The notes beneath the pieces are model-generated. The model was not told the origin of the DNA and searched no databases. It saw only the letters and a program-made list of their open reading frames with translations. Shown in pieces: positions 52,501 to 64,000 of a DNA stretch of 64,000 nt (position 1 is its first letter; each line of letters starts with the position of its first letter). A program made the position numbers and the translations under genes. Origin of the DNA: Symbiodinium natans (taxonomy: Eukaryota > Sar > Dinophyceae > Suessiales > Symbiodiniaceae); assembly GCA_905221605.1 (NCBI GenBank), contig CAJNDS010000633.1:1-64000 (forward strand), read 5' to 3'.

Positions 52501-55500
52501 TTGGCGAACGCATTCCTGCAGAACTTTGGCAGCGTACCTACAGTGCCTCCGGCCCGAAAGCCAAAGAAGCAGTGCAGTAGCAAAGAACGCAAGCAGCTGA
52601 GCTGCGAGTATGATAGGAATTGTTGGACGAACTATGTATGACGGCTTGATACACAGGGTTATGTCTTTCATCTTTGTGTTGAGATTGAAGTTTGACAGCG
52701 ACTTTGTTCGGACATCGTGATCGTAGCAGCTGCCCACAGATCGATTCGACCAGTTTGTATTTGTAGCCGAAAAAGTGTACAATTAGGTTCGATTCGAAGC
52801 TAGCACGAGTCTGGAATTTTTTAAGCGTGACCCAGCTCGCCAGGCACGGGCCTTTTTCGCAACATCCCATGGAAGAAACAGCATGGTTCACTAGCTTCTG
52901 TGTTCAGTATTCTGTTGCGCGGCTTGCTGCACATGGTTGTTTTGCAAAGCCGGGTTGCGTTCTTTGAAACGTCATGTTGGTACTCGTAAACACTTGCATT
53001 CAGCAATCCGATGTGTTCACATATGTCACAATGCAAGCATGTTTCCGGGCTTCAGCGGTATTTGGGCGCCAGTCGGATTCCGAACGGCGGCACCAGTAGC
53101 AGGTTTCCTTGCTTACTTCTGCAATTTTGGGTCAAAGCGAATTCACGTGCACAAGGAGCAGCCAGTGAAAGAGAGCAATACTTGGCGCGGAAAGTTCGAA
53201 TGCCATGATGAGGAATGCGTAGCATGTAATGCCATCGTGTGGCTTGTGTTGTTTGCTTTCCATGCAATCCCTTCTTCTGGTTTTTTGGTGGCGGTAATGA
53301 GGGGTTGACAATGAAAGATGCGGAAAGATATTGAGGGCCCAAAGACTCAAAGACTTGTGACAGCCTCAGCAAGCTATGGCTACGGAAGCACCAAGGCTGC
53401 GGCAGCGCCAGGAGAATCGAAGATGAACAACGCCTCAAACACAAGGTTATATATGTTTAAAACAGGAGTGCTGTGAGAAGCCCGGCATTGTGCATGCCGA
53501 GGACGGGTGGTGTCAGTTGCAAATGTTTACCCTTCAGTAGGATGTGTCTGCGTGGGCAGGACGATCCAGCCCATGCGAGGCTTGAGAAGGATGAAGGCAA
53601 GCAAGACAAAGACAATCGCCGAGACCACGGTGACGGGATGCATCATCCGTGCTGTAGGAGCTGCGGGATGTTTTTCAGGATTGGAGATGTCGTGATAGTC
53701 AAAAACGGATCGTGTGTTATTACGGGCAGGAGCTTCCTTGCATCTCCAATCTGGAGGTGCATGACTCTTGCAGACCGGCTCTAAGACATTGGGTTCGGCT
53801 GAGCTTTTTTATGTGCACGGGCACACACCAAAGCAAAATGGTCCAGTCATGTGCATTGCATCGAAACAAAATCTGCCGTCGACGTTTGCAAAGGTCGTCG
53901 GCTTCACTCCTGCTTGAAGCCCGGTATCGGAACATGTCCAAGCAGAGCTCGCATGCAGCTTGTATTGCAGGTTGCGGTAGACACGTTTAGATGAAGAAGG
54001 TGCAAGAGTCAAAATGTAAAGATCACCGCAGGTTTTCGGCATGGGGCTAGCAATGCCAGAGCTGTTGGCATCCCTGGGTGTTGTGCCCTGGTCGCTGGGT
54101 TCTTGGCATAAAGCGGGACTTTTTTAAGAGTGCAGGCCAGTGTCTGTTTTTGGTTGCAGGCATTTTGTATTAATTGGGTTCTGTGCATGTTTCAACGATG
54201 GGAAGGTGGCAAGTTTGGTCAAACATTGCTTCTGGATGGGGTCTGGTGTCGATGTGCTGGTCTGCCGGTAGCCCAGGCCGACTTGGATGTTGAATTTCAC
54301 TTTCGGTACCTGGCAACTGGACGGCACATTGTAGCATGATGCAAAAGCTGCTCGCATCTGTGTAAACGGAAATCTCAGACCTCGTTTCTGAGATGTTTGC
54401 GTGCGTTCCCAGGATCTCTATTCAGTTCTTGTTCAACTTCATAGCGTCCGGGCCCCATGTGGAATCGCTCCAGTAAGGCAGGCAGATATGCATGAAGAAG
54501 AATTCTGAAACCCAAATGATCAAGCTACCACTGACACGCACATGCAGGACACAGTGGACCGATCCCGGTGGTTGCAAGAACATCAAGCCACCCAAAGAGG
54601 TCAGCCGAGCTGTGACTGAGCTGTGACCTTGCCGCCCCGGTGGCAGGAAGCGTGATGAGCACTCTCACAACATCAAGCACATTCGATCAATCTGTTCGTC
54701 ATGCAAAGTTCTCATCGAAGGTCCTCCCTCGTCAGCCTGGGTTTCCCTGGCTGCTCCACTCAGCTTCACCCCACCTGGTTCTTCAACAGCCCTATCTGCC
54801 AAAGAATAGAAGCCTTCTTCGTCATTCTTCCGTCACGGCCGCTGATTCCAATTGCATGTGAAATCCGGTGTCACCTGTTAACACTCCTCTTGCACCCAAT
54901 TCTTTCGTTGGTGCAATAAGCTCCTACCCATGTCGCATCTTTTGCTCTGCTTCGTTGCTCATGCTATACAAGCCGGCCTTGTGACACTCCCGTGAGATGT
55001 GATGAGAGTGAACCCGTAATCTGGTCACATCAATGAAAACCCTGTTCAGGCTTACGCACACTCATAGATGTTTGGAAGTGGTTTGAAGTCACACGTGGAT
55101 TGCAATGGCTTTGCAGGTGACTGGGCAGTTCGAGTTGGGCAGCCTTACGCTGAGACCGTATTATGTTTTGGGAGCAGTGGATGCGTTTTTCGTGTCGTAC
55201 TGGTGCGTCAATCCGAAGAGGTGATGATGACGCGCCGTGCCGCCGAGCTTCTTGTGCCCAGATGTTCAATTGTTTCAGTTTGTTGTGGTGACCGAAGCTG
55301 CAGGCCACGCCTATTTTACGCACCGAACTGGTGCCAGTCACCTGGATGCAGACTCCTACTCGAATCATGCATCCCCGTCCTAGTGATGATGGGTTGATGA
55401 TACTTGTTTGATACTTGTAAATTCATGCCCAGCTTGGATTCCAATCTTTGGCTGTTGGCAATTTCATCACACCCTCACATTGTGCGTCTCATGTTGCGGC

Positions 55501-56610
55501 TGTTGCCATGTCAGCTGCCTTTTCTCTTGTGTTTGCCCTTTGGAGTGAAGGTCCCGAGAGATCAGCTGCTAGGTTCCGAGTTCTTCCCTACACAGAGGAA
55601 ACGCCGCGAAGTGAGGAAGACACTTGTAAAGAGGAATTGTGTGGATCTGAAATTTGCAGAGCCGAGGAAGTGCATGCATTGGAAGCCACCCAGATCTCAC
55701 CACTGCTTGTGACCTCAGAGGGAGGGAAAAAAGGGGGGCACTTCAGCGGGGGAAGGGATGCACGTTTCTCCTCGTGAGGCAGCATGTGCAGGCGATGCGT
55801 CCTCCGTCCATGACCCAGCATTATACCTGTTGGATCCCAGTGGAACAGGCGAGTATGCAACCACAGCGTTGATGTGTTGACAAGGTATGGACCATCATTG
55901 TCCCTTTACTGGAAACTGCATCGGCCTGTTTCGTCCTCGGTCAGTGAGGCTTGCTTGCTGAGTTTGCCATGAAACTCGCTCTGGGTATCAGTTTCTCACC
56001 CAAGGAAAAATCAAGGCCACTTCGTTCTTTTCTATATCTTCGCGCCGCTCGTTGAATCAATTGCATCGTCGAGGTTGCTATATGCTCTACGTAATCAGGC
56101 TGAGCGGCAGAGTGTGAAAGCAAGGTTTGTGGGTGTGTCATATTCTTTGGCGCTGCCTTGAACCCAGCGCTTCCTGTTCCATACCGTTCCTGTGCATTGA
56201 CTCCGCAAACATGACGATATTCCGGCCGAGGTGTTTCGCGGCTGTCTACACCTCTGCCTACTTTTCGCGCTTCACGAAGATTGCAGCTTTGAGCTTATTG
56301 ATATTTGTCGACGATTCAAACGTCTAGCAGCTCCAGCGCCACTTCATGTTTTCTTGCTTCAAAGAGAAGTGTCAGCAGTACTTGTCGTCGGGCCCAGGGT
56401 GCCAAGCTCTACGAGAACCAGCATTGGCTGTTTGCTCAGAGTTTGTACTTTCGGTTGCCCTTCAGACTAGCCCAGAGGAGGCCTGTTACGGTTCTATCAT
56501 TGGGATGGGGCCAAAAAGGTTTTTTTAGTTTTCAAGCAAAAAACATAGCCTTTTCAGTGATCCAAAGAAAGTTAGTTGTTTGAGGACGAACAGCTGTATT
56601 CCAGGAAGGA
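49530..56610. other. Region with only weak exon candidates
   Basis: No family is recognisable. The better candidates are 50958-51110 (+), reading VAKPAESECLLEVADKLFY and PASYLQLYDPLVRNCLKL after a CCCGCAG acceptor; 51879-52000 (-), reading VFVHAGIHSYSITPEQVK before a stop; and 54178-54339 (+), reading FQRWEGGKFGQTLLLDGVW and DVEFHFRYLATGRH before a stop. The ORF over 52030-52641 (+, 203 codons) is the longest but has opposing ORFs on the other strand and no motif. These may be exons of one or more unknown intron-rich genes. Confidence 0.25.
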
Positions 56611-56870
56611 AGCAGAAAGCCAGAAGGGCAGGAAGGAACACAGGACGGAACAGGACAAGCAAAAGGGAAATGGAGACCAGAAAGGGGGCAAGCAAGGAAG
56701 CAAAGGAAACGAGGAAGCAAGGAACCGAGGAAGCAAAGGCCCAAAGAACCAAGGAAGGAAGGGAAGGGAAGGCAAGGGAAGGGAAGGGAAGGGAAGGGAA
56801 GGGAGGGAAGGGAAAGGAAGGCTGAGGAAAGAACAGGAACGAAAGGAAGGCAGGAAGGAGACGGTTGAGT
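56610..56870. repeat. Purine-rich (GGGAA)n/(GGAAG)n tract
   Basis: About 260 bp almost free of pyrimidines on the plus strand, with a pure (GGGAA)n core at about 56755-56810. Such homopurine mirror tracts can form triplex DNA. The Lys/Glu/Gly ORFs across it are artefacts. Confidence 0.9.
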
Positions 56871-59800
56871 CTTCAGGTCCTTTCCAAGCCCATTTTGTGG
56901 TGTTGCGCTTGTTCGCGATGGGCACTGAAAGCATGCCGTTAAACCGACATTGCAATGGATGGAAAATAGACGTGCGGATTTCCAACTTGGTCTCAGGATC
57001 GGTCAGCAGACGTACATGATCAGCGGTGCCACGGCTGTGTGAGACCTTCACGTGGATGTGCCATATGTCCAATGTGAGGATGTGCTACATGTCCCTTTGT
57101 GAGAGGCTTGAATAGCTTGCTGCTGTCGGCACTCCTAGAGGCCTCACACAGCGTATTACAACTTAGGAAGTTTGTGAGACATTTTGGCGTTCGGAACTTG
57201 GGGAAAGATGATAGCCGAAAGGTGCTTCACCGCAACGGCATTACGGTCCTGGTGCAGCTCGCCACCGCCTCACACTATCCCAACCTTGGTCCCACTCCAC
57301 AAACCCAACCCCTGCCTCAGAACGAGAGAAGAATGAGAGGATGGAACGTTGCTGTGAAGGATTTCTGTTCGAGAGCTTTTCTGCTCCGTCTTTGTTTCTC
57401 AAGAGTGCTCGCAAAGCAGAGAAGCGCCCCGAAACACAGGGGGCGAGCCTGATGGCCTTTGTGGCTGTTGCAGCTTCGGGCACGCCAGCTCTTCGCCTTG
57501 CTTGTTCCAACCTTAGTACTTTCCTTTCCCCGAAATCGCTTTCGAATGCTGTAGAGGCCTGTATCGCATGTTCATGTTTGGTGTCGCCGGTCGAGCATAG
57601 TACGCGGGTACGAAGCAAGTACTCGTGAAGAGAGCGCCACATCTATGCAACAGCTCGCCCGAAGATTCAACTCTCAAAAGATGGGAGATAACACAACCTG
57701 ACCAGCAGAGAGCCGGATGCTGACGTCGCACTCAAGCAAGATACCTCCTTTTTGGGGACCACAGCCTGAAACCGAGGGAACTGCGAGACGCTCGTCTGTC
57801 TCGTAACGACAGCCCAGGGGTCCCAGCCTCGTGCCACCATGAGGGGGTTACCAGATGATACCACAGATTCTCCGCTAGCCATAATTAGCCATATCAAGTA
57901 ACCATGGGGGGACCACCGGCCCATGTGCCGCAGTGGGATGCGGCACCCATTGAAAGAAAACTTACAAGCTCATTCAGGGACAATGATTGACCTACTAGAA
58001 GGACAAGGCTCCTTTTATCTCCTTTTGGAACGTGGGCGGGTGAAAAATGGAGATGTCGCTGCTCCAGAAACGAATCGAAGATTGTCATCGTCGGCAATTT
58101 TGTATTTGAAACGAATGAAAGCTGTGAAGCCTTTGACAAGGGTGGAGCCTTCATGATGTCGCTGAGCCGTTTGCTAGTCTGCATTTGCGTTCGCGTAGCC
58201 GTGGGAAGGTCTCAGACGCGGTCAATGGCGTTGTGGGTATCATAGTAGTTGGAGATACTGGTGTTGTTGCTCAGCTGATGCTGTAGAAGTCTTGCCCAGG
58301 GACCAACACGACCACAATGGAGAGGTTGTTCCCCATGAAGGCGCCCGTGCTCATCTGCTCATCAGAGTTTTATAAAGTTTTCATTCTTTTCATTTTGAGA
58401 ACTCAGATCCGAGGAGTATGTTCAGCTGAAGGAGCAGGCGCTTTGCAGTAGTCTGTGGTAGCGCGGGGTTTTCTTTGTCTTTGTGATCCACTTGGCTTGT
58501 GATTCTCCAATCAGGTCTACTGTCCGCTTGGGCCCGGTTTTTACCGCGTGAATCTCAGAACTTCAGGGCGTTATCAAGAGCCAAAAAGATCTCTCAAAGC
58601 CACTCAGGAACATTCCCCCCCACCCCAACCCCCCCACCCCCAGAGTTGCAGGATCAGGCCAGGTCAGGCCGATCACTGACACTGAGCTTGCACAGGCCGG
58701 AGTGGCCTCGAGAATCTCGAAGTGATTTTCGGCTCCAGGCCAGCACTTGCACACTTTGCTGCAGAGAGCCTGTTGAGAGCCGTCCACTCATGAACGGCTG
58801 TTCCATGAGGTTCCTGTTAGTTCTGCCTCGATCCCAAACCCGAAGCGTAACGATGGCCCTTCCCTACACATCCCAAAGTCCAACTATGGCCCCTCACATC
58901 GTTCGGCCATCGAAGACAATAAAGCCTAGTTGTTTTGCTATGCACGACACGCGTCTTTCTGCGTTGAGACCGCAGGTGGTGGCTTCGTTTGCTGTTTCCA
59001 GTTCGTGGATGTGTTGATGCAGGCGTGCTCAGTGAAGCATATCCGAAACCATAACATGCAGAGCATTCACACTCAGTATATCTTGTTCGAAAGAAGGCAG
59101 TCTCTTAGACTTGGTTCTGATTAAGGCAGTGATGAAGCTTAAGTTTGGGTTTTGCGAGAGCTCCTCACCTCCTCAACGGCTTAGCTTGCGCTCGATATTC
59201 CCTTGTGCTCGCTGCCCTGATTCTTCACCCTTCCGTGTTTGAGTTGCTTGGCAAGGAGCAGCTTGCGTAAGATGTCACTATGGACCCGAAGGGATTCGAC
59301 GGGAGCGTGAATTTCAATGAATTTCAATGAATTTCAATGAAATCAATGAGTTCCCGTGGCTCCGTTGCTTCCGCAGCTCCGTCGAGGTGCTGCTTTGGCA
59401 CCCCGCCCAAGCGTCGAAGGCGCACGGGGAATTGGGAGAAATTTGGAGCCATTTGGGGACACGTGGGTTCGGAGATATGTGGAGATATCTGCAGATCGGA
59501 GAGATCCAAGAATCTAAGTGAGGAAAGTGAGGAGTAGCAGCGAGTAGCATGTGAGGGAAACGAAGAGACACAAGATGATGACGGGAGGTAGGCAGGCGAT
59601 GGGCAAACCCTGATCAGGTTCCCGAGCTCTGTGGGATCGGATCCAGCAGGTGAAGGACTGGCTGTGAAATGCATGGCGGATCATGGCGGCTACTAGTGGA
59701 TACTAGTGACATCTGCGGGTTGTCCGGTTGGCTTCCCATGACATCTCCGTTTAAGAGGGGATGTGCAAAGTGCATAAACTGCATGAATGCCACCGCGTGA

Positions 59801-62130
59801 TGGAATCTCGTTGTGTGACAAAGTTTTGGCAGCGTGCAGGAGCAGGGAGTGCGACAGGAAGTGCGGCCGTGGCCTCTGAGTGCTGTAGAACTGCTTTTCT
59901 GCGTCGCTTCGGCTTTGCATCTGCTTTGCTGGCTCTTTGAATCTCTTTTTATTTTTCTGCAAGGAGCTGCCAAGAACTGGGCTTCGATCCTGGCCCTGCA
60001 GAATCCAGTACTGTCTGAGCCGTGTTCTTCTCGCTACCGGAGAAACAGACGTTCCATCAGTTTCAGCACTTGGATTCTGGCTGAGCACGCATGGACCAAT
60101 GGAGCTGCAGCATGACGTCGCACATCGACTGTGAGCATGGGGCTTCTTGACGTTCGAGGGCAAATGTGAAAACATGTGAAAACACGTCAAGGAAGATCTG
60201 GCGCACCTTTTCTGAAAGCCAACATACGCAGTTTTCCGGGTCTTCCGCAGCTCCAACCCAGAGCTGCTGCCCTGACCTTGTGCGACCGCTGTCGGAAGGC
60301 ACTCCAGGATACTTTGCTCGATCCTTTAACAAATTGTCCACGGATACTCTGCGTGACTCCCTGCACTCCGGTTTCTGTGTGGGCATTGGGGTCCCCTGAA
60401 CAGAACGCCGGCTGGAACCTACCAGCTACTTAGCCAACACCTGGCAGCCTACAGCATGCAAGGACTGTAAGCAAGCACTCGCAACTACTGGCTTTTGCAT
60501 ATGTCACGGAGTCAACGTCATGAACCATGCTAGGTGAGAGAGAGAGAGAGAGTGGTACAAGTTTCATGTTGAGAGAGTGGTGCCAGTTCCATGCGTGCAG
60601 TGCTTCGTGTTTTAAAGATGCTTTGTGAGACAGACTTGAAACAAACTGCAGACAAAACATGGACCTACATGATCCGTCAGCACCAATGCCGAATCATGGC
60701 CGAACAAGATACACGCGACACATGGACAGTGTAGTGCCGTGTAGGCTGGTATCAGAGGACTATGGGCCTATTGGTACCACAGCATGAGCATCAACAAGTT
60801 CATCGAGCCGCACTGTCCAAACTCTGGCTTGTTACAGCGCTACTAAGGGCACAGCGTTACATCATGAGGTGTTGCAGTGCCCCCTTCTCAAGATCATGCC
60901 TGCGCATCGCGTTCAGCTTGCAAATGGCTCCTCGGTATGGGGCCTTCGGAGCCAAGTCCTAAGCTCAGTGTTAGAGCAACACGCCCGACAAGCGGTCTTG
61001 ATCGGCGTCTTCATTGGGGAGCTGCATTTCCCAGAGTGCATCTCTTGATGTGTCGATCTCGGCCGCGTCGTCATTTACACGGCGTCTGCATGGTGTTTTG
61101 CTCGTTGCAGTGCTTGCACCTACACATCCCTACGCCCAAAGCCCGACACATTGATTGGCGTCCGCATTGGGGAACAGTATATCTCGCAGAAGCATTCGAC
61201 GTGTCTACTTTCAGAGTTTTCATTTTTTGTGGAACGTTGGTTGCTTGGGCCGCGTCCTTCATAGGATCGTCCGCTTACTAGGTGGATAAGTTCATGAAAG
61301 GGTCTCGGCCACCCTGATCGCCGCCACGATGACTGCCGCTGCTCCAAGCCCTGCAAAGTCCTGATCCCATGTAATATGTCTACATGAGGATTGGCATCTG
61401 AAGTATTGTCAAAAAACTGCAATAAAGATGTGCCAAAAAAGCTGGCGTGCGTTCAAATCCGGCAGTTTGACCGGCAGCTACTTTGCCAAGATGTGTAATT
61501 CAGCCGCCGACGTGTGGTTCCCGCTATGTCATCCGCTATGTAGCGTCCGTAATATGTGTATTCCCTCGCGATCTGATGTGAGAGAAACCCGCAGCATTTG
61601 AACGCGCCGAGCACGTGCAGGTTCGCGGGGTTTGCAGAAGGCTGCAGCAGCCTTTTTGCGATGCCTTTTCCTTTTTTGCTATGCCTTCTGTGCTTTGCTT
61701 TCCCATATGCTTCCGAGGCTTGAAAGCCTCTCGAAGCAATCATTGAGCCACGAAGCACCCAGGAGCAACGGGGTCCATTGCGGGTCGCATGGGTTTCCAA
61801 TTGGTCTTCTGGAAGAGATTGGAGCTAGATGTGGGAGCCAGGTTCACCATGGAGTTGGCCGTTTGAGTAACGTTCGCAAGAGAAGGGGAGCACATGGGGG
61901 GCATGCCGGGCTCTCATTGGGCACACAATGGGGGGGCACTTTGGTTGTCCACACAATCTGAACATTTTGCAGAAACGAACTGCCTGAAAAGATTGCTAAA
62001 GTGGAAGTGATACCTAGTAACTTAGTAAATCCTAGTAAATGGCACGAGGAGCGTAGACAGTGTGTTGCAGCACAGTTGAATAGATTAGCCAGGAAAGCTT
62101 CAACATCCTGAGGAGAACCATCAATGCAGC
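56871..62130. other. No firmly recognised gene
   Basis: It holds a possible exon at 57341-57628 (+, 95 codons, with a RKAEKRPETQGASLMAFVAV stretch), an 11-bp repeat (TTTCAATGAAT, three units, 59308-59340), a (GA)n tract (60536-60553), and a diverged ~160-bp tandem duplication at 60985-61205 (CCCGACAAGCGGTCTTGATC and CCCGACACATTGATTGGCG begin the two units). Nothing links these into a gene. Confidence 0.3.
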
Positions 62131-62239
62131 CATGTGAGTGATGTGGACAGCGTCATATGTCGCGAGGCCCAGGGGCCCAGACCCAGTGCATGGGTTTCAC
62201 CACAAGCACCATGCAGATCCATGCAGCAACAAGCTTGGC

Positions 62240-63852
62240 AGGCATTCGACTCATTCGACGCACGAGCATGCACCAGATTGATAGTTTCGTGTCGACGGGC
62301 CAGACGCTGGCAGACTGCAGTTCAACTGTTGCAGGCTGGGCTGAAGGCTTTGAAGGATTTTGAGGGCTTTCCTGGAGTCTCTTTGTTTTTTCGGAGCTCG
62401 GATGAATTCTTGTGATGTGTTTCCCTGCATCATCCAGGCCATTAAGCTCATACGAAGACGCCCGTCCTTTTATTCTGTCGGCCCGTGGTTCGATGGATTG
62501 AGTTGTGTCTGGAACAGACGCAGAGGCGACATAATGTTTAGGGTTTTGGGTTTAGGGTCAAGCCTTGAACCGCTACTTTGTGTATGAGTCTGGTGCATCT
62601 TCACAGCAGATCGTAGCAGAAAGCGACAACGGCAACTGTTGCAGGGAGTGCTGCATCGCAGCTTGGCTGTGTTTGATTGTGGGCAATACTGTCATAACAT
62701 TGTGCAGATACAAGCATTCGGGGTGGTATTCTGCCTTGAATCACCTGAGCCCAGGTCATTTGGAAGTATCCGTTCATGTACATAGTGCACTCGTGAGCAC
62801 GTGTGAGCGGGCTGCGTGGCATCACGCTCTCCAGCACTTCGCTTCCTTGCAGAGGCTGGAAGTACTGCGGTGTGGGGCTTCGGCAGTGAAAGCGTTCATG
62901 CAACGTGTGTGACTGTCCAGCTGCATTGCGTAGTTTGCTGGCACACTGCGTTGTGCAGGGGCAAACTGCAGCTTGACGTTATCATCTTCAGCGCCGCCAT
63001 CTCTGCCTGTGAAAAGGGCTCCTTGTGGTTGGCTGCATTGGATTTACTGGCTTTGATGACGAAGCATCAGCTTCTGCCCAACCAGGCCAGTTCTGTTTGG
63101 CATCTGTGATTGCGCTTGTACTCTTGTCTTAGTTGAAGGTGACCTATGGCGCCGTCACGGCCGCATGTGAGAAGGCAGCAACCTGGCGACCGGCGCTTGC
63201 GATGCTGCAACATGCCTTGCAGCAAGATCACACAGGACTGGTATCCGCTGTCGAGCACATTGCAGTAGAGATAGTAGAGCATATTGTTGAGCACGAGAAA
63301 CGCTAGGACTTATCATCAGCAGTTCTGTGCTGAGCGCCTGTGAGAAATCCAGTGCTTGGCGTGCAGCTGCTACTCTGACACAGTCCATGGCTCGTACGAG
63401 CGTGCAGTCAGACTCCTGGCAGGCATTGATAGAGGTGTTGAGTTATGTTGAGTTGAAAGAGGCTTTGTTTTTCGTGTTTTTTCGTCTTGATGTTTATGTG
63501 ATGCTCCGAGGATGTCATTGCTTGCAGCGCGGTTCTGTCGTGCAATGAGAAAGCTGGACGATGGGCCCAAGCTTTGGAGAGCTTGTCCAGGTACTTGGCA
63601 CTGCACCGTGTTCAGGGCAGTCCATAAGGCATGAGCGGCATAGGATCGCGAAAAGCAATTCAGTTTCAATTGTGTGTCACTTGTGTTTGCCTTGTGCCTC
63701 ACTGTGCCTTGAGGCTTTTCTTGGGTGGCATGTCTCCTAGCACGGTGACACTGAATGCTTCGGTGAGCACCTGCGAATGCAACGGCCAATGGGAACGTGC
63801 TTTGGTGCAGCTCGTGTTGCTACGGAGGCGAGAAGGCAACAGGTCTTAGAGT
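62240..63852 (+). CDS. PPR protein gene, partial, seven motif exons
   Basis: Seven segments read like pentatricopeptide repeats of the dinoflagellate type, each with a CEK-like turn: about 62240 (ARACTRLIVSCRRARRWQTA), 62765 (VHVHSALVSTCERAAWHHAL), 62960 (IIFSAAISACEKGSLWLAAL), 63136 (VTYGAVTAACEKAATWRPAL), 63307 (IISSSVLSACEKSSAWRAAA), 63511 (VIACSAVLSCNEKAGRWAQAL) and 63727 (TVTLNASVSTCECNGQWERA). They are in different frames and separated by stop-containing stretches, so each motif seems to sit on its own exon with introns of about 70-120 bp. PPR proteins bind RNA base by base and usually act in plastid or mitochondrial RNA processing. The start and any targeting peptide are not visible, and the gene probably continues beyond 64000. 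Confidence 0.6.
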
Positions 63853-64000
63853 CCAAGGCTTCAACCGGAGTCTAGCAGGTACTGGCAGCTAGCATGGAAG
63901 GCTATTGTCAAATAGGACTACTAAATAGAGGACTAGAATGCGGTGAAGCATCTGCCGCAATTGTCCATCCAGATGGGCGAGATCATCGGAAAGTGGCAGG

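Noticed and set aside
52030-52641. 203-codon plus-strand ORF as a gene
   Set aside because: No recognisable motif, a strong overlapping minus-strand reading (51879-52355), and no clear splice or start context. Kept only as a weak candidate in the region entry.

Overview
The window reads as nuclear DNA of a dinoflagellate, most likely of the Symbiodiniaceae type. Gene density is low. Introns have ordinary GT..AG borders. TTTAGGG-type (Arabidopsis-type) telomere-like repeats lie inside the sequence, microsatellites and minisatellites are abundant, a run of PPR motifs carries the SACEK-like signature, and there are degraded LINE-like and tyrosine-recombinase mobile elements. There are no operons, rRNAs, tRNAs or CRISPR arrays that I can support. 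All taxonomy and family calls come from reading motifs by eye.  Layout. 1-12.2 kb is mostly non-coding: a 242-bp tandem repeat (2.4-4.1 kb), short minisatellites, and a family of ~0.6-kb direct repeats (8.0-12.2 kb). 12.8 kb has an interstitial TTTAGGG tract. 15.3-17.4 kb (minus) has two exon-like segments, one with a signal anchor and a sulfotransferase-type PKTGSTTLL loop. 18.0-27.2 kb (minus) holds what I read as one split gene of at least eight exons. It encodes a secreted or membrane-tethered glycosyltransferase-like protein, and its introns contain three long (TAG)n arrays, a foldback element, an AT-rich island, telomere-like blocks of opposite polarity and a 41-G homopolymer. 27.5-28.9 kb is minisatellite-rich. 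33.4-34.2 kb (minus) is a complete intronless SMP-30/gluconolactonase-like gene. 35.7-35.9 kb (minus) is an exon resembling the ubiquitin-like N-terminus of Crinkler-type proteins. 36.4-37.8 kb is a compact group of GC-rich, frameshifted ORFs of unknown origin.  37.9-42.8 kb is a very large inverted repeat: two ~1.85-kb, nearly identical arms around a ~1.2-kb spacer that carries a retroelement RNase H-like domain. Each arm carries a Trp-rich ORF and ends outwards in palindromic AACCTGGGTT/AACCCAGGTT units. Immediately after it, 43.06-45.1 kb is the 5' half of a LINE-like element (zinc-ribbon ORF1, then a truncated APE-type endonuclease). It abuts, at ~45.1 kb, an oppositely oriented tyrosine-recombinase element (48.9-45.1 kb, minus) with a CCHC gag-like ORF. 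Both are damaged by single nonsense or frameshift changes. 49.5-62.1 kb contains only weak exon candidates and simple repeats. 62.2-63.85 kb (plus) is part of a PPR protein gene with roughly one PPR motif per exon, probably continuing past the window.
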